From NCBI GenBank assembly GCA_903858935.1, contig CAIOKO010000044.1:1-36177 (forward strand): DNA of 36,177 bases, read 5' to 3'. The notes under the pieces were generated by a model that did not search any database, was not told the origin of the DNA, and worked only from the letters and a program-made list of their open reading frames with translations. Below, in pieces: positions 1 to 8,768 of this stretch (position 1 is its first letter; each line of letters starts with the position of its first letter). This stretch comes from an uncultured Schlesneria sp. Lineage in GTDB: Bacteria; Planctomycetota; Planctomycetia; Planctomycetales; Planctomycetaceae. The position numbers and the translations under genes were made by a program.

Positions 1-260
1 GTTCCAGTGTTGCCCAACCGGTTCCAGTGTTGCCCAACCGGTTCCAGTGTTGCCCAACCGGTTCCAGTGTTGCCCAACCGGTTCCAGTGTTGCCCAACCG
101 GTTCCAGTGTTGCCCAACCGGTTCCAATGTTGCCCAACCGGTTCCAATGTTGCCCAACCGGTTCCAATGTTGCCCAACCGGTTCCAATGTTGCCCAGCCG
201 GTTCCAGTGTTGCCCAAGCGGTTCCAGAGTTGCCCAAGCGGGCGCAGAGTTGCCCAACCG
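1..260. repeat. 20-bp tandem repeat array, 13 copies, truncated by window edge
   Basis: Thirteen back-to-back copies of a 20-bp unit (gttccagtgttgcccaaccg) with no spacers. Copies 1-6 are identical. Copies 7-10 carry G to A at unit position 7. Copies 10-13 accumulate further changes and the array then decays. Each junction contains the self-complementary 8-mer AACCGGTT. Because 20 is not a multiple of 3 and the unit has no stop in any phase, all three forward frames stay open, which creates spurious Cys/Pro-rich ORFs. The array probably extends left of the window. Confidence 0.97.
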
Positions 261-376
261 TATCAAGAGCGAGTGCTTTGTCAAACTTGTAAATTAGGTT
301 CCTGTGCCAATGATTCGGACTTCATCGCCGGAGGAAGTTGACTTTTTGAGTTAAGTTTCGGGGATTCTCACAACGT

Positions 377-535
377 AGCCATCATCGCTCCGCGTGATGA
401 GCATGCGTCGGAAACGACTCAAGCGTTGCCTTAGCATCGTGACAGCGACATCATTTGAATTTCTAATTTGAAGACATGGTGTCTGGTAATTGCCTGGTTC
501 TCGAACAATGCTCATCACGCGGAGCGATGATGGCT
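377..535. repeat. 28-bp perfect inverted repeat with 103-bp loop
   Basis: Positions 377-404 and 508-535 are exact reverse complements over 28 bp. They read agccatcatcgctccgc... on the left arm and its complement on the right arm. The 103-bp interior has no convincing ORF. The pair lies in the gene-free stretch 298-667, downstream of the beta-helix gene. It may be a mobile-type palindromic repeat or a long RNA hairpin; the sequence does not decide between these. Confidence 0.9.
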
Positions 536-667
536 GCTTTGGTCTGAGGTGATGCCCTTGCTGGAGTCTTCTGAGTAGTGGCGATTTCTCGTTCTACTGG
601 CGAAAGAGCACCGCATGACCGAAGACGGTCAGGCAGTGGCACCTTAAATCAGAAGATTGACTCAGCA

Positions 668-2107
668 CTAGCGGTTTTGCGATTCGACTTCTTTGATCTG
701 TTTCAACATCGCCCGTTCCGCTGCCTGTTCCGGCCAGGGGCTTTTCTGTGATGCATGCTTTGTCGCTCCGCAATTGCGATCGGGCCGCTCGACTTGCGAT
801 GACAGGCGAAAGTCGTCGTGTTCGGGGTCGGTGAACTGAACCTGCCTTTGCCAGTTCCCTTCGGGGAGTGGTACGTCCACAATCTCCGGTTCGCTTCGCG
901 GTTCATATCGATTCTTTTGTTCAGCGCGATGGGAGTGAATGATGGCTGATTTCACCGTCTGACAGAGATTTTCCTCGAAATTGAGGTTTTCGAATTTCAG
1001 CGGCTTCTGTCCGGTTGAATAGAGCACAAGGGCGTGGTTGTAGCCAGAGATGACGTTGTGATGAAGTTTCCCCTTGGAAGTCACCGAAATTCCCATGGCG
1101 GAAAAATCATGCCATGCCGCCGAGGGGCCGTTTTTGCGGACAAAGGTATTGTTGAAAATCTCGTCTTCAGTCCCTCCTGCCGCACCACAATCGAAAAAAA
1201 GATTTTCAGAGATTTTTCCCTGGGTCTTGCCATCGAGATAGATGCCCGCTCGGTTGACGTCCGAAAAGACATTTCCTGTGATTGTGGGCGAAGCATTGTC
1301 GTAACGGATGCCATGAAAATCGACTTTTGAAATGCGGCAACGGGTGACGGTGACTGCACCGGTCCCCTCGATTTGTAATCCCGCGTATCCACATCCACGG
1401 ACATCACAGTCAGAAATTGTCACGGTCGATGGCGAAGCCGCTTTGACGATGATGCCTGAGGCTCTGATCCCGGCAATCAGACATTTTTGCATCGTGACTT
1501 TTGATGCCCCTTTGATTTCGACACCCTCAACCGCTGATCCGACGAAGGCACAGTTTTCGATTGTCGTTCCCGCATTTTCGAGCAAGGTCATGGGAGAATT
1601 CTGCCAACTTCCCTTTTGGACCTCACCCGGCATGCTGATGCTCATGCCCCGTAAAACGACTTCGTTTGTCTCTTTGACGGCGAGTGTTGGTTTGGGACCG
1701 TAGGTCTGAATGAGCTGCATTGTCACCGGACCTTCTCCCTTTTCTTTCTCGATGGCGATCTTCTGCAGTTTGTCAAAAGCCTCTTTGTCCTTGTCTGGAA
1801 CTCCCTTACCTTCCAGGATCAGTTCCCTGAGACTCACCCAATTTGCTGAAAGAAATGTTCGATCAGCACCAGCACCTTCGAGCGTCAGTGGCTTCCTGAT
1901 CAGAATGGTCCCATGAAAAGTTCCCGGACCGATGCGCACAATTGACCCCGCTGGTGCCGAATCAATTACAGCCTGAATGCTGGAAGAGTCTTCCTGGCCA
2001 CCGGCATCAACTCGGAAAATCTTGGGAGTTTCTTCAGCGGCGGCCAAGCTAACAGCGCCTGATATCCAAAGAAATGCAACGGACAATAAAACGATTGCTC
2101 GATTCAT
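668..2107 (-). CDS. Secreted right-handed parallel beta-helix repeat protein
   Basis: This is a 479-aa protein with a signal peptide (hydrophobic residues about 5-24, ending near AAAEE), so it is probably exported. Residues about 45-90 resemble the start of a pectate-lyase-like/NosD-like helix (SIQAVIDSAPAGSIVRIGPGTF). Residues about 170-310 hold successive coils of the form 'I.NC.F.g...GI.i.g.s..TI..C.i', typical of the right-handed beta-helix fold. The C-terminal 80 residues are polar and lack coils. An insert at about 95-150 rich in Lys/Glu interrupts the helix. No catalytic residues could be picked out, so it may bind or cut polysaccharide, or be structural. The start has a weak AAGG 10 nt upstream. 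It is monocistronic, with a repeat-rich region downstream. Confidence 0.85.
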   Translation of the reverse strand: MNRAIVLLSVAFLWISGAVSLAAAEETPKIFRVDAGGQEDSSSIQAVIDSAPAGSIVRIGPGTFHGTILIRKPLTLEGAGADRTFLSANWVSLRELILEGKGVPDKDKEAFDKLQKIAIEKEKGEGPVTMQLIQTYGPKPTLAVKETNEVVLRGMSISMPGEVQKGSWQNSPMTLLENAGTTIENCAFVGSAVEGVEIKGASKVTMQKCLIAGIRASGIIVKAASPSTVTISDCDVRGCGYAGLQIEGTGAVTVTRCRISKVDFHGIRYDNASPTITGNVFSDVNRAGIYLDGKTQGKISENLFFDCGAAGGTEDEIFNNTFVRKNGPSAAWHDFSAMGISVTSKGKLHHNVISGYNHALVLYSTGQKPLKFENLNFEENLCQTVKSAIIHSHRAEQKNRYEPRSEPEIVDVPLPEGNWQRQVQFTDPEHDDFRLSSQVERPDRNCGATKHASQKSPWPEQAAERAMLKQIKEVESQNR

Positions 2108-2770
2108 CGGGATTCAGCCTTATCAGCTCGCGTTAATGCATGGGAGATGTCTGATACTTACGGCCAGGTAATTCGTGGTGTCAAGAGTCACTGTGGGGCT
2201 CATTTTGCGGAACTTCATTGCAGGCATGGCCGCGATGTCAAATTGTCAAAGTGGAAGTTCTTTCTGGGGGACGTTGGCCCCGAAGTCTTCACTCTGTGCA
2301 ACTAGCTGTAACTCGCGTTTCTCTGCAGTTGAACAAGAGCGGCGGGGAGGCAGCCCTGTTTTCGAAAACAGGTCACTTCATCTGGAGAAGTCGGTTGAAA
2401 ATTCCCGTCCAGCCATAACAATAGCGTGGCAATAAGAAGACCTTTCGACGTTCGCGTCGACAGGTTTCTTTCAAAAAACGTTCGAGGTGACACGATGTCG
2501 CAAGACCTTTTGAATGTGTACATGGATGCTGTGGACATTGATTTGCCAGGTTGGGTCTTCGCAAGTCGGTTCGCATTTTGAGCGTCCTCGTGTCAGCGGC
2601 AATCGCAGAAATAAGTTTGCTTCCGTTGGTCTCTCGTAGTGCTGGTGCACAGGTTCGTTGACCACCGATATGGTGGTGGTGGGATTTGGTCGGATTGCCT
2701 TCGATGTTGCCCTATCCGAAAGAGAAGTGGATTTTGTACAACTCAGGGACAGAGACCAACAGGAGGGCAG
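2108..2770. other. Intergenic region upstream of cysD, with a possible 28-codon ORF
   Basis: This 660-bp divergent spacer separates the beta-helix gene from cysD and must hold both promoters, though no clear -35/-10 pair was identified. The only candidate coding stretch is a 28-codon ORF at 2495-2581 (+), preceded by GAGGTG and starting MSQDLLNVYMDAVD. It could be a leader peptide, a decayed gene end or chance. A short hairpin (CCACC-gatat-GGTGG) lies near 2660-2675. Confidence 0.4.
2761..2766 (+). promoter_or_regulatory. Shine-Dalgarno AGGAGG that fixes the cysD start
   Basis: A consensus AGGAGG lies 4 nt before the ATG at 2771. The reading frame is open back to 2639, but the upstream 44 residues do not resemble CysD, so 2771 is the start. 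Confidence 0.85.
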
Positions 2771-3700
2771 ATGATTAACAGTAGTAGTGCCAGCAGCAAT
2801 TACAATTTGACACATTTGAAAGTGCTCGAAGCTGAGAGCATCCATATTATTCGTGAGGTTGCCGCTGAGTTTGAGCGACCTGTGATGCTCTATTCCATCG
2901 GCAAGGACTCGGCCGTGATGTTGCGGCTGGCACAGAAAGCGTTCTATCCCGGACGAATGCCTTTCCCGCTGCTGCACGTCGATACGACCTGGAAGTTCCG
3001 CGAGATGATCGAGTTCCGCGACCGGTTCTGTCGCGAACAGGGACTTGACCTGAAGGTCTGGATCAACCAGGAAGGGAAGGCCCAGAACATCAACCCGTTC
3101 GACCACGGCTCGAAAAAACATACCGACATCATGAAGACGGCTTCGCTGAAGCAGGCGCTGAATCATTACCAGTTTGACGCGGCATTCGGCGGTGCTCGAC
3201 GTGACGAAGAGAAGAGCCGGGCCAAGGAACGCGTCTACAGTTTCCGCGACCGCCTGCATCAGTGGGACCCAAAGAATCAGCGGCCTGAACTGTGGAACCT
3301 GTACAACAGTAAGGTGAATAAGGGTGAGAGCATCCGTGCGTTCCCGCTGAGTAACTGGACCGAACTGGATATCTGGCAGTACGTTCACCTCGACAACATC
3401 CCCATCGTGCCGCTTTACTTTGCCGAAATGCGTCCGGTCGTCGAGCGAGACGGGACGCTGATCATGGTAGACGATGACCGGATGAGGTTGCTGCCTGGTG
3501 AGAAGCCGATGATGAAGCGAGTACGGTTCCGTACATTAGGGTGCTATCCGCTCACAGGGGCGATCGAAAGCAACGCAACAACGCTGCCTGAGATCATCGA
3601 AGAGATGTTGGTGGCAACGAATTCCGAGCGACAAGGGCGGGTGATCGACCACGATGAAACCGGGTCGATGGAGCAGAAAAAGCGAGAGGGATACTTCTGA
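2771..3700 (+). CDS. cysD: Sulfate adenylyltransferase subunit 2 (CysD)
   Basis: This 309-aa protein is the catalytic small subunit of ATP sulfurylase. It makes adenosine 5'-phosphosulfate from ATP and sulfate in the cytoplasm, driven by the GTPase CysN. It belongs to the PAPS reductase/ATP-pyrophosphatase family. The PP-loop SIGKDS is at residues 42-47. The family blocks [38 protein letters not shown] and [14 protein letters not shown] are all present, as is the C-terminal GRVIDHD...[10 protein letters not shown]. Length matches the family (about 300 aa). The stop at 3698-3700 is 1 nt before the cysNC start, so the two are co-transcribed and probably translationally coupled. Confidence 0.97.
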   Translation: MINSSSASSNYNLTHLKVLEAESIHIIREVAAEFERPVMLYSIGKDSAVMLRLAQKAFYPGRMPFPLLHVDTTWKFREMIEFRDRFCREQGLDLKVWINQEGKAQNINPFDHGSKKHTDIMKTASLKQALNHYQFDAAFGGARRDEEKSRAKERVYSFRDRLHQWDPKNQRPELWNLYNSKVNKGESIRAFPLSNWTELDIWQYVHLDNIPIVPLYFAEMRPVVERDGTLIMVDDDRMRLLPGEKPMMKRVRFRTLGCYPLTGAIESNATTLPEIIEEMLVATNSERQGRVIDHDETGSMEQKKREGYF

Positions 3701-3701
3701 T

Positions 3702-5636
3702 ATGCAAGCCGTTGATTTGAGTCAGGAAGACATTCACACCTACCTCGCCCGCCACCAGAAGAAAGAGCTGTTGCGCTTTCTTACTTGCGGTAGCGTTGAC
3801 GACGGTAAAAGCACGCTGATCGGTCGGCTGCTGCACGACACCAAGATGATCTACGAAGACCAGCTCGCCGCCGTGAAACGCGATAGCGAGAAGGTTGGTA
3901 CTACTGGTGCCGGCGAGATCGACCTTGCCCTGCTGACTGACGGCCTGAAAGCCGAGCGCGAGCAGGGGATCACGATCGACGTCGCGTATCGCTATTTTTC
4001 GACCGATCGCCGCAAGTTCATCATTGCCGATACGCCGGGTCACGAGCAGTACACGCGCAACATGGCCACCGGTGCCTCGACTTGCCAGTTGGCGATTATC
4101 CTCATCGATGCTCGTTACGGCGTCATGACACAGACTCGACGGCACTCGTTCATTGTATCGCTGCTGGGGATCAGGCACGTTGTCGTGGCCATCAATAAGA
4201 TGGACCTTGTCGACTACTCGCGTGATGTATTTGAACGGATTAAGGATGACTACACCGGCTTCGTTGCCAAGCTCGACCTGCACGACATCACGTTCATACC
4301 CATGTCGGCATTGAAAGGTGACAACGTTGTTACCAAGAGCGATGCAATGCCGTGGTATTCCGGCCCACCGCTGCTGGACCACCTTGAGACTGTTCACATC
4401 GCCAGCGACCGCAACCTGACCGACCTGCGTTTTCCGGTGCAATACGTCATTCGTCCGAACCTCGACTTCCGTGGTTTCGCCGGCACCGTTGCGTCGGGCG
4501 TCCTGCGCAAAGGGGCCGAGGTGATGGTGCTGCCGTCAGGTAAGCGGAGCACGGTGAAATCGATTGTGACTTATGACGGCGAACTGGAAGAAGCGTTCGC
4601 GCCTCTGGCAGTGACCGTGACGCTGACCGACGAAGTCGACGTCAGTCGCGGCGACATGCTGGTGCTTCCGGACAACCCGCCACACGTGACGAGCGAGATC
4701 GAAGCGATGGTTGTTTGGATGGCCGAGCAGCCGCTCGTCCCTGGGCGACCCTATTTGCTGAAACAAACGACGCGACAGATCTCGGCAGAGGTTGTGTCAT
4801 TCCGCTATGGCGTCGACGTCAACACTCTTGAACACCGGGCCGCTCCGCGACTGGAGTTGAACGAGGTGGGACTTGTGCAGCTCAGTCTGACACAGCCATT
4901 GGCCTGTGATCCGTACCGCACCAATGCGGCAACCGGCGCATTTATCCTGATTGACCGTCTGACAAATAACACTGTCGGGGCAGGGATGATCGTCGAGACC
5001 GGCAGCGGCCGGGCTACTGGCGACGTGTGGGCGTCTGAACCGGCTGTCAGTCTCAAGCTGCGTGAGAGCCTGATTTCGCCCGCCGAGCGCGAGGAGCGCT
5101 ACGGCCAGGTTCCGGTAACGGTGCTGCTGGTCGGTTTAACGGGAAGTGGCAAGAGCCGGATCGCCTACGCCCTGGAGCGTCGCCTGTGGGACGAGGGCCG
5201 GGCTGTGACGGTCTTGTACGGTCAAAGCATGCGTCAGGGTCTGAACCGCGACCTGGGTTTCACCGCCGACGACCGGTCCGAAAACCTGCGTCGGTCGGCT
5301 GAAGTGGCGAAATTGATGAACGACGCAGGGGTGATCACGATCGCTGCGTTTGTGGCACCTCACGAAGCGGTACGTGAGAAGGCCAAGCAGTTGATTGGCA
5401 CGGGGCGCGTGCTTGAGATTTACTGCACAGCACCAATGGACGTGCTGCGTGCACGCGATCAGAGCGGGGCGTACAAGTTGGCAGACGCCGGGAAGATCGC
5501 TCAGATGCCAGGCGTGACGGCAGCGTTCGAGGAGCCGAAAACTCCTGACCTGACGCTACAGACCGACCAGATCAGCGTCGAAGAAAGCGTCGACCGCATC
5601 GTTGAGCTGATGAAGTTAAAGGGCTTTTTGTCATAG
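3702..5636 (+). CDS. cysNC: Bifunctional sulfate adenylyltransferase subunit 1 / APS kinase (CysN-CysC fusion)
   Basis: This 644-aa fusion combines CysN, the GTPase that drives ATP sulfurylase with CysD, and a C-terminal APS-kinase domain (CysC) that would make PAPS. The N-terminal GTPase has P-loop GSVDDGKST (residues 30-38), G3 DTPGH (110-114) and G4 NKMD (165-168), followed by EF-Tu-like beta-barrel domains to about 465. The CysC domain starts near 472 with Walker A GLTGSGKS (478-485) and keeps GLNRDLGF and ENLRR. The usual LDGDN motif reads LYGQS at 505-509, and the usual ISP(Y/F)R segment reads VAPHE. The start at 3702 skips 16 upstream residues because family similarity begins there, and it sits 1 nt after the cysD stop. 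Confidence 0.96.
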   Translation: MQAVDLSQEDIHTYLARHQKKELLRFLTCGSVDDGKSTLIGRLLHDTKMIYEDQLAAVKRDSEKVGTTGAGEIDLALLTDGLKAEREQGITIDVAYRYFSTDRRKFIIADTPGHEQYTRNMATGASTCQLAIILIDARYGVMTQTRRHSFIVSLLGIRHVVVAINKMDLVDYSRDVFERIKDDYTGFVAKLDLHDITFIPMSALKGDNVVTKSDAMPWYSGPPLLDHLETVHIASDRNLTDLRFPVQYVIRPNLDFRGFAGTVASGVLRKGAEVMVLPSGKRSTVKSIVTYDGELEEAFAPLAVTVTLTDEVDVSRGDMLVLPDNPPHVTSEIEAMVVWMAEQPLVPGRPYLLKQTTRQISAEVVSFRYGVDVNTLEHRAAPRLELNEVGLVQLSLTQPLACDPYRTNAATGAFILIDRLTNNTVGAGMIVETGSGRATGDVWASEPAVSLKLRESLISPAEREERYGQVPVTVLLVGLTGSGKSRIAYALERRLWDEGRAVTVLYGQSMRQGLNRDLGFTADDRSENLRRSAEVAKLMNDAGVITIAAFVAPHEAVREKAKQLIGTGRVLEIYCTAPMDVLRARDQSGAYKLADAGKIAQMPGVTAAFEEPKTPDLTLQTDQISVEESVDRIVELMKLKGFLS

Positions 5637-5680
5637 TCTGTCCACCGTGAACAGTCTCGGGTGCCGCGTTACGAATGTTG

Positions 5681-5704
5681 CTGGCGTGCGTCTTCGCTCG
5701 CCAG
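5681..5704. other. Hairpin between convergent cysNC and lipoprotein gene
   Basis: A 24-nt hairpin has stem CTGGCG/CGCCAG, a T-T mismatch, then GCG/CGC around a TCTT loop. It sits between two convergent stop codons, where a two-way transcription end is expected. It has no T-run on either side, so it is not a classical intrinsic terminator. Confidence 0.45.
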
Positions 5705-5725
5705 TCGCTTGACGTTTGTCAGCTC

Positions 5726-6478
5726 CTAGTTGTGCGGTAGTCGCGTACCGTGCAATGCAGCGTCAATAAGCGTTCCTGTGTAGTCATTGGCGTCGCGCGC
5801 CGTTGTGGTAAAAGTCATGCCGCGTCGCCAGGTCTCTGGGGCTTCTGGATGAACGCCGCACAGGATCACTAATCCCGCACCGAAATCTCCTTCAACAATC
5901 GCAGGCGTTCCATCGGGATACGTTCCCACGACCTGTCCCCAACCTGTGAATTCTGGTCCGTCTTCCCAGTAATGTTCGATGACCGGTGTGTTGACGCAAG
6001 TGATTGGGACCGCAGCTTTGTGGAGACCCTGTTTCACGACGCCATAAAAGTCAAATTTGACACCTGACGTCAGGTTCAGGCTGTTGCAATCAGCTTTTCC
6101 GGCGAGAAGCCCTCCGGCGCAAATCCCGAGGTAGTTGACTCCTCCTCGCAAGGCGTTTCGAAGTCGCTCGGTTGTCTGGGGAGTCAAGTTGTCACCCATC
6201 GTGATGTAGTTTCCCCCGGGAATGATGATCAGGCGGTGTGACATAAGCTGTGATTCGCTCATGCGATTGAGCTGCTTTGAATTCGCAGTGACGTATAAGT
6301 GACCTTTCCCTTGAAGAATATTCTCGATTGCGGCAACGTCATTTTGAGACGTTCCAGTTCCGTTAAACAGGAGTATTGGTGCACCAGTTTGCGGTTCCAA
6401 TTGCGAGCATCCTGTTGTCGCAATCCATGCGATGCAGGAAACGATATATAGAAATTTAATCTTGCTCACATGAGACAT
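5726..6478 (-). CDS. Lipoprotein with BPL_N / class I glutamine amidotransferase-like domain
   Basis: The protein is 250 aa when started at the ATG at 6478. The frame is open to 6529, but this start gives a clean lipoprotein signal: basic MSHVSKIK, hydrophobic core, then TTGC with the lipidated Cys at residue 24. The mature part resembles the biotin-protein-ligase N-terminal-like (BPL_N) branch of the GATase1 superfamily: IIIPGGNY (about 85-91), a nucleophile elbow YLGICAGG with Cys120, and a late GAGLVILCGVHPE strand. The role in planctomycetes is unknown. The domain suggests an amide-handling or ligand-binding function at the membrane. It converges on cysNC and lies downstream of the small Cys-rich gene, separated by a 249-bp spacer. 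Confidence 0.8.
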   Translation of the reverse strand: MSHVSKIKFLYIVSCIAWIATTGCSQLEPQTGAPILLFNGTGTSQNDVAAIENILQGKGHLYVTANSKQLNRMSESQLMSHRLIIIPGGNYITMGDNLTPQTTERLRNALRGGVNYLGICAGGLLAGKADCNSLNLTSGVKFDFYGVVKQGLHKAAVPITCVNTPVIEHYWEDGPEFTGWGQVVGTYPDGTPAIVEGDFGAGLVILCGVHPEAPETWRRGMTFTTTARDANDYTGTLIDAALHGTRLPHN

Positions 6479-6727
6479 CCGGTCGAGTTGTGCGATAGAG
6501 TGATTGATAACGGAGAGGAAAAGGAGCATTCAAAGTTAACCATGAACGAAACTCCAAGACAGTCGGGGCAACAAGACGGCTATTGAACTTTTCGTAAAGG
6601 GCATCCAGGGTTGGGAAGCTCGCTTGCGAAAGTTCTTCTAAGGACTGAATATTGAGCATGGTAACGACGAACTCAGCTTTCGATGTGACAGTAAGCCATT
6701 GATAGTATAGAGAGTCACTCCGGCCGG

Positions 6728-6943
6728 TCAGGTGGGGTTCTCTTCTTCGTTGTCCGGGTTCCCAGACGCGGCCTCGTCTCGCTCCGCTGGGGACCCCGGC
6801 GCTGGTGTACGAAGGCATTCACAGCAGACGTTCTTCCCACTACAGATTTGGCAACCCGGATCACTCCCCAAACAATAGGGGCAGCCGCCCCGGCCGAGGC
6901 ATTTCGGGCAATTATCCCCTGGAAGGTCGTCATCGTTGCTCAT
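6728..6943 (-). CDS. Small four-CxxC (zinc-ribbon-like) protein
   Basis: This 71-aa protein has four CxxC pairs in its first 43 residues (C12/C15, C21/C24, C31/C34, C40/C43) with Gly-rich linkers such as CLGRGGC. The layout resembles the Cys-rich zinc-binding region of DnaJ, but no J domain or other partner is present. The last 28 residues are acidic and disordered. A strong ribosome binding site GAGAGGG (6949-6955) lies 5 nt before the ATG, which favours this frame over the overlapping ORF at 6715-6933. The Cys spacing implies two zinc sites. The function is unknown. Confidence 0.7.
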   Translation of the reverse strand: MSNDDDLPGDNCPKCLGRGGCPYCLGSDPGCQICSGKNVCCECLRTPAPGSPAERDEAASGNPDNEEENPT

Positions 6944-7429
6944 GTTATCCCTCTCATGGTTGATGAACTGCCTAACTCAACGGCCTCGCGCCCTCCAGTA
7001 AGCGTTGATGATACCAAACACGTCGCGGCGATGGGGTCGCCACCACAGCCGCGAAAGTCATCGTCGCAATTTTTACGACCAAGGACGACTTGGGTCCACT
7101 GAAACTGTCGACGGGGTTTGAGCCACGTAAACGATTACCTAATACATGCTTGCGGCTATCACTGGCGTGCGCGTCATTATTTAGTTGACACGTTTGAACC
7201 TGAAATCTCGGCAAATCAGGCTAAATCGCAAGATTCTGAAAAATAGTCGGGGCAATGAGATTTGAACTCAATCAAACGGATTGCGGCAGATTGAGAACAT
7301 GCGTTCGGGTTAAACAATGATAAAGCGAACCAGCCGGCAACGTTCGAGGTTTGTGATTTAGAAAGTGGGATTTTCACGACAAGTTTTTTGCACTTGTCGA
7401 AGCGGCACGAGAATGCCATGAGAAGAGAA
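6944..7429. other. Gene-free stretch of 486 bp
   Basis: This lies between the Cys-rich protein gene and tRNA-Gly. ORFs on both strands are short, lack ribosome binding sites and show no family features. Nothing else was recognised. It should contain the promoter of the small Cys-rich gene. Confidence 0.5.
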
Positions 7430-7500
7430 AGCGGGTGAAGGGAATCGAACCCTCGCCTAAAGCTTGGGAAGCTTTCATTCTACCATTGAACTACACCCGC
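7430..7500 (-). tRNA. tRNA-Gly (anticodon CCC)
   Basis: A full cloverleaf reads on the minus strand. Acceptor stem GCGGGTG pairs with CACCCGC, followed by discriminator T, as expected for bacterial glycine tRNA. D-arm GTTC/GAAT closes loop AATGGTA. The anticodon stem is AAAGC/GCTTT with loop TTCCCAA, so the anticodon is CCC (reads GGG). The T-arm is GAGGG-TTCGATT-CCCTT, and the variable loop is 4 nt. CCA is not encoded. Confidence 0.97.
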
Positions 7501-7604
7501 GTGGCTTGGCCCCAAACTACCAGTTGAATGGGACAGGGTCAAGCGGTTGGATTGAGGATTGGGGTTTCTGCTTGACTGACTGCATGACTGCGATGGGCGA
7601 AGAT

Positions 7605-7633
7605 TTGTGGGCCTCGAAGACTCGACCCACCCT
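7605..7633. repeat. Copy of a dispersed 29-bp repeat, shared with 11302-11330
   Basis: The 29 bases at 7605-7633 (ttgtgggcctcgaagactcg followed by acccaccct) are identical to 11302-11330. At the second site the unit is one arm of an inverted repeat. Here it is a lone arm just downstream of proC (32 bp after its stop in the minus direction). Confidence 0.85.
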
Positions 7634-7664
7634 GCAGGGGCCGGGTTGGGTGCCGTTGTTGCCT

Positions 7665-8492
7665 TCACGATTTTGCGTCGAGCTCGCGGGCTCGTTCCGT
7701 GGCCGCTTCGACAGCGTCCATCAGGATCCCCCGCAGGCCGCCTCGTTCCAGTTCGTGTAAGCCGGCGATGGTTGTGCCGCCAGGGCTTGTCACGGCGTCT
7801 TTCAAGGGGCCGGGATGCTGGCCGGTCGTGAGGACCATCTGTGCGGCACCCAGGACCGTTTGTGCGGCCAGTTTTGTTGCGGTATCTCGAGGGAGTCCCA
7901 TGCGGACTCCTCCGTCACTGAGTGCCTCGATGATCTGGTAAACGTAGGCGGGGCCGCTTCCGGAAAGTCCTGTTACGGCGTCCAAAAGCTTTTCGGGAAC
8001 TTCAACGGCAAGGCCGACGTTCGACAGCAGCTTTTGCACCAATGCGGCGTCGTCACTGGTGGCGTTGGCTCCTCGACTGAAGGCACTGGCACCGCAGCCG
8101 ACCAGGCAGGGGGTGTTGGGCATCACACGGATCAATCGTGTCTCGGGGTTCAGGCCCGCAGTCATCGTTTTGAGGGAAACTCCGGCAGCGATTGACACGA
8201 TCAAATGGTCCGGACGAATGACGTCTCGCAAATCGGCCAGGGCTGCTGCCATCTGCTGCGGTTTGACTGCCAGAAAGATCACGGTTGATTCCTGGGCGAC
8301 ATCACGATTGGAGGCAACCAGTCGTCCGCCAGTGACTTCGACGAAACGCTGGCCTGCGGCGGGGACGACGTCACAGGCGACAATGGACGAGGGGGACAAT
8401 GTCCCGGCCGCCAAAAAACCTTTGGCCAGTGCGGTCGCCATCTGGCCTGCACCCACGAACCCGACAGTTAATGGTTTTGACTCGCCGGACAT
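7665..8492 (-). CDS. proC: Pyrroline-5-carboxylate reductase (ProC)
   Basis: This 275-aa cytoplasmic enzyme catalyses the last step of proline synthesis: NAD(P)H-dependent reduction of 1-pyrroline-5-carboxylate. The Rossmann motif VGFVGAGQMA is at residues 10-19. Further family blocks are FLAVKPQQM, VRVMPNTPCLVGCGASAF, AVTGLSGSGPAYVYQIIEAL and the C-terminal signature LKDAVTSPGGTTIAGLHELE. Length is normal. GAAGGA lies about 9 nt before the ATG. It is downstream of the ketoacyl synthase on the same strand, but the 276-bp gap with strong palindromes argues against tight coupling. Confidence 0.97.
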   Translation of the reverse strand: MSGESKPLTVGFVGAGQMATALAKGFLAAGTLSPSSIVACDVVPAAGQRFVEVTGGRLVASNRDVAQESTVIFLAVKPQQMAAALADLRDVIRPDHLIVSIAAGVSLKTMTAGLNPETRLIRVMPNTPCLVGCGASAFSRGANATSDDAALVQKLLSNVGLAVEVPEKLLDAVTGLSGSGPAYVYQIIEALSDGGVRMGLPRDTATKLAAQTVLGAAQMVLTTGQHPGPLKDAVTSPGGTTIAGLHELERGGLRGILMDAVEAATERARELDAKS

Positions 8493-8518
8493 GCGTTAAT
8501 TTCCTTCGTGATTATCTT

Positions 8519-8756
8519 AAACCCCACCTCCCCTGCGGAGGTGGTTAACGGGCCTATGCACCAGCGCAATGATCGGCTTGTTTTAAGGCTTTTCGGATAC
8601 CAGGGTAAAGGCCCGATAACCACCCCCGCGGGGGTGGTGGGGCTTTGTCTGATTTTCCACTAGCCGAAGAGCACTGCGCAATTATTGGCACTTCAGTGAG
8701 TTCCGGGCTATGGGGCAAAGTCCCGATGGCCACCCCCGCAGTGGAGGGTGGGGTTT
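8519..8756. repeat. Three GC-rich palindromic modules (one inverted, two direct)
   Basis: Module 1 (8519-8555) is an imperfect inverted copy of module 2 (8609-8645). Module 3 (8718-8756) is a diverged direct copy of module 2. Each module is itself a hairpin: CCACCTCC-cctgc-GGAGGTGG in module 1 and CCACCCCCGCGGGGGTGG, a perfect palindrome, in module 2. The bases before modules 2 and 3 are also alike (gcaccagcgcaatgat versus gcactgcgcaattat), so the direct repeat unit is about 90-100 bp. The array fills the gap between the ketoacyl synthase and proC. Confidence 0.88.
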
Positions 8757-8768
8757 CGGCTGCTTTTT

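Noticed and set aside
1-260. CRISPR array
   Set aside because: Units are contiguous, with no spacers and no cas genes nearby.
1-341. Three overlapping forward ORFs of 81-104 codons with repeated Cys/Pro-rich peptides
   Set aside because: They are by-products of a 20-bp repeat with no stop in any phase; no start signal or independent coding evidence.
2471-3388. 305-codon minus-strand ORF opposite cysD
   Set aside because: It is the antisense shadow of a clearly coding cysD and has no family features.
3594-4442. 282-codon minus-strand ORF opposite cysNC
   Set aside because: Antisense shadow of the CysN GTPase domain.
6456-6659. 67-codon minus-strand ORF upstream of the lipoprotein gene
   Set aside because: No ribosome binding site or recognised features; overlaps the lipoprotein start.
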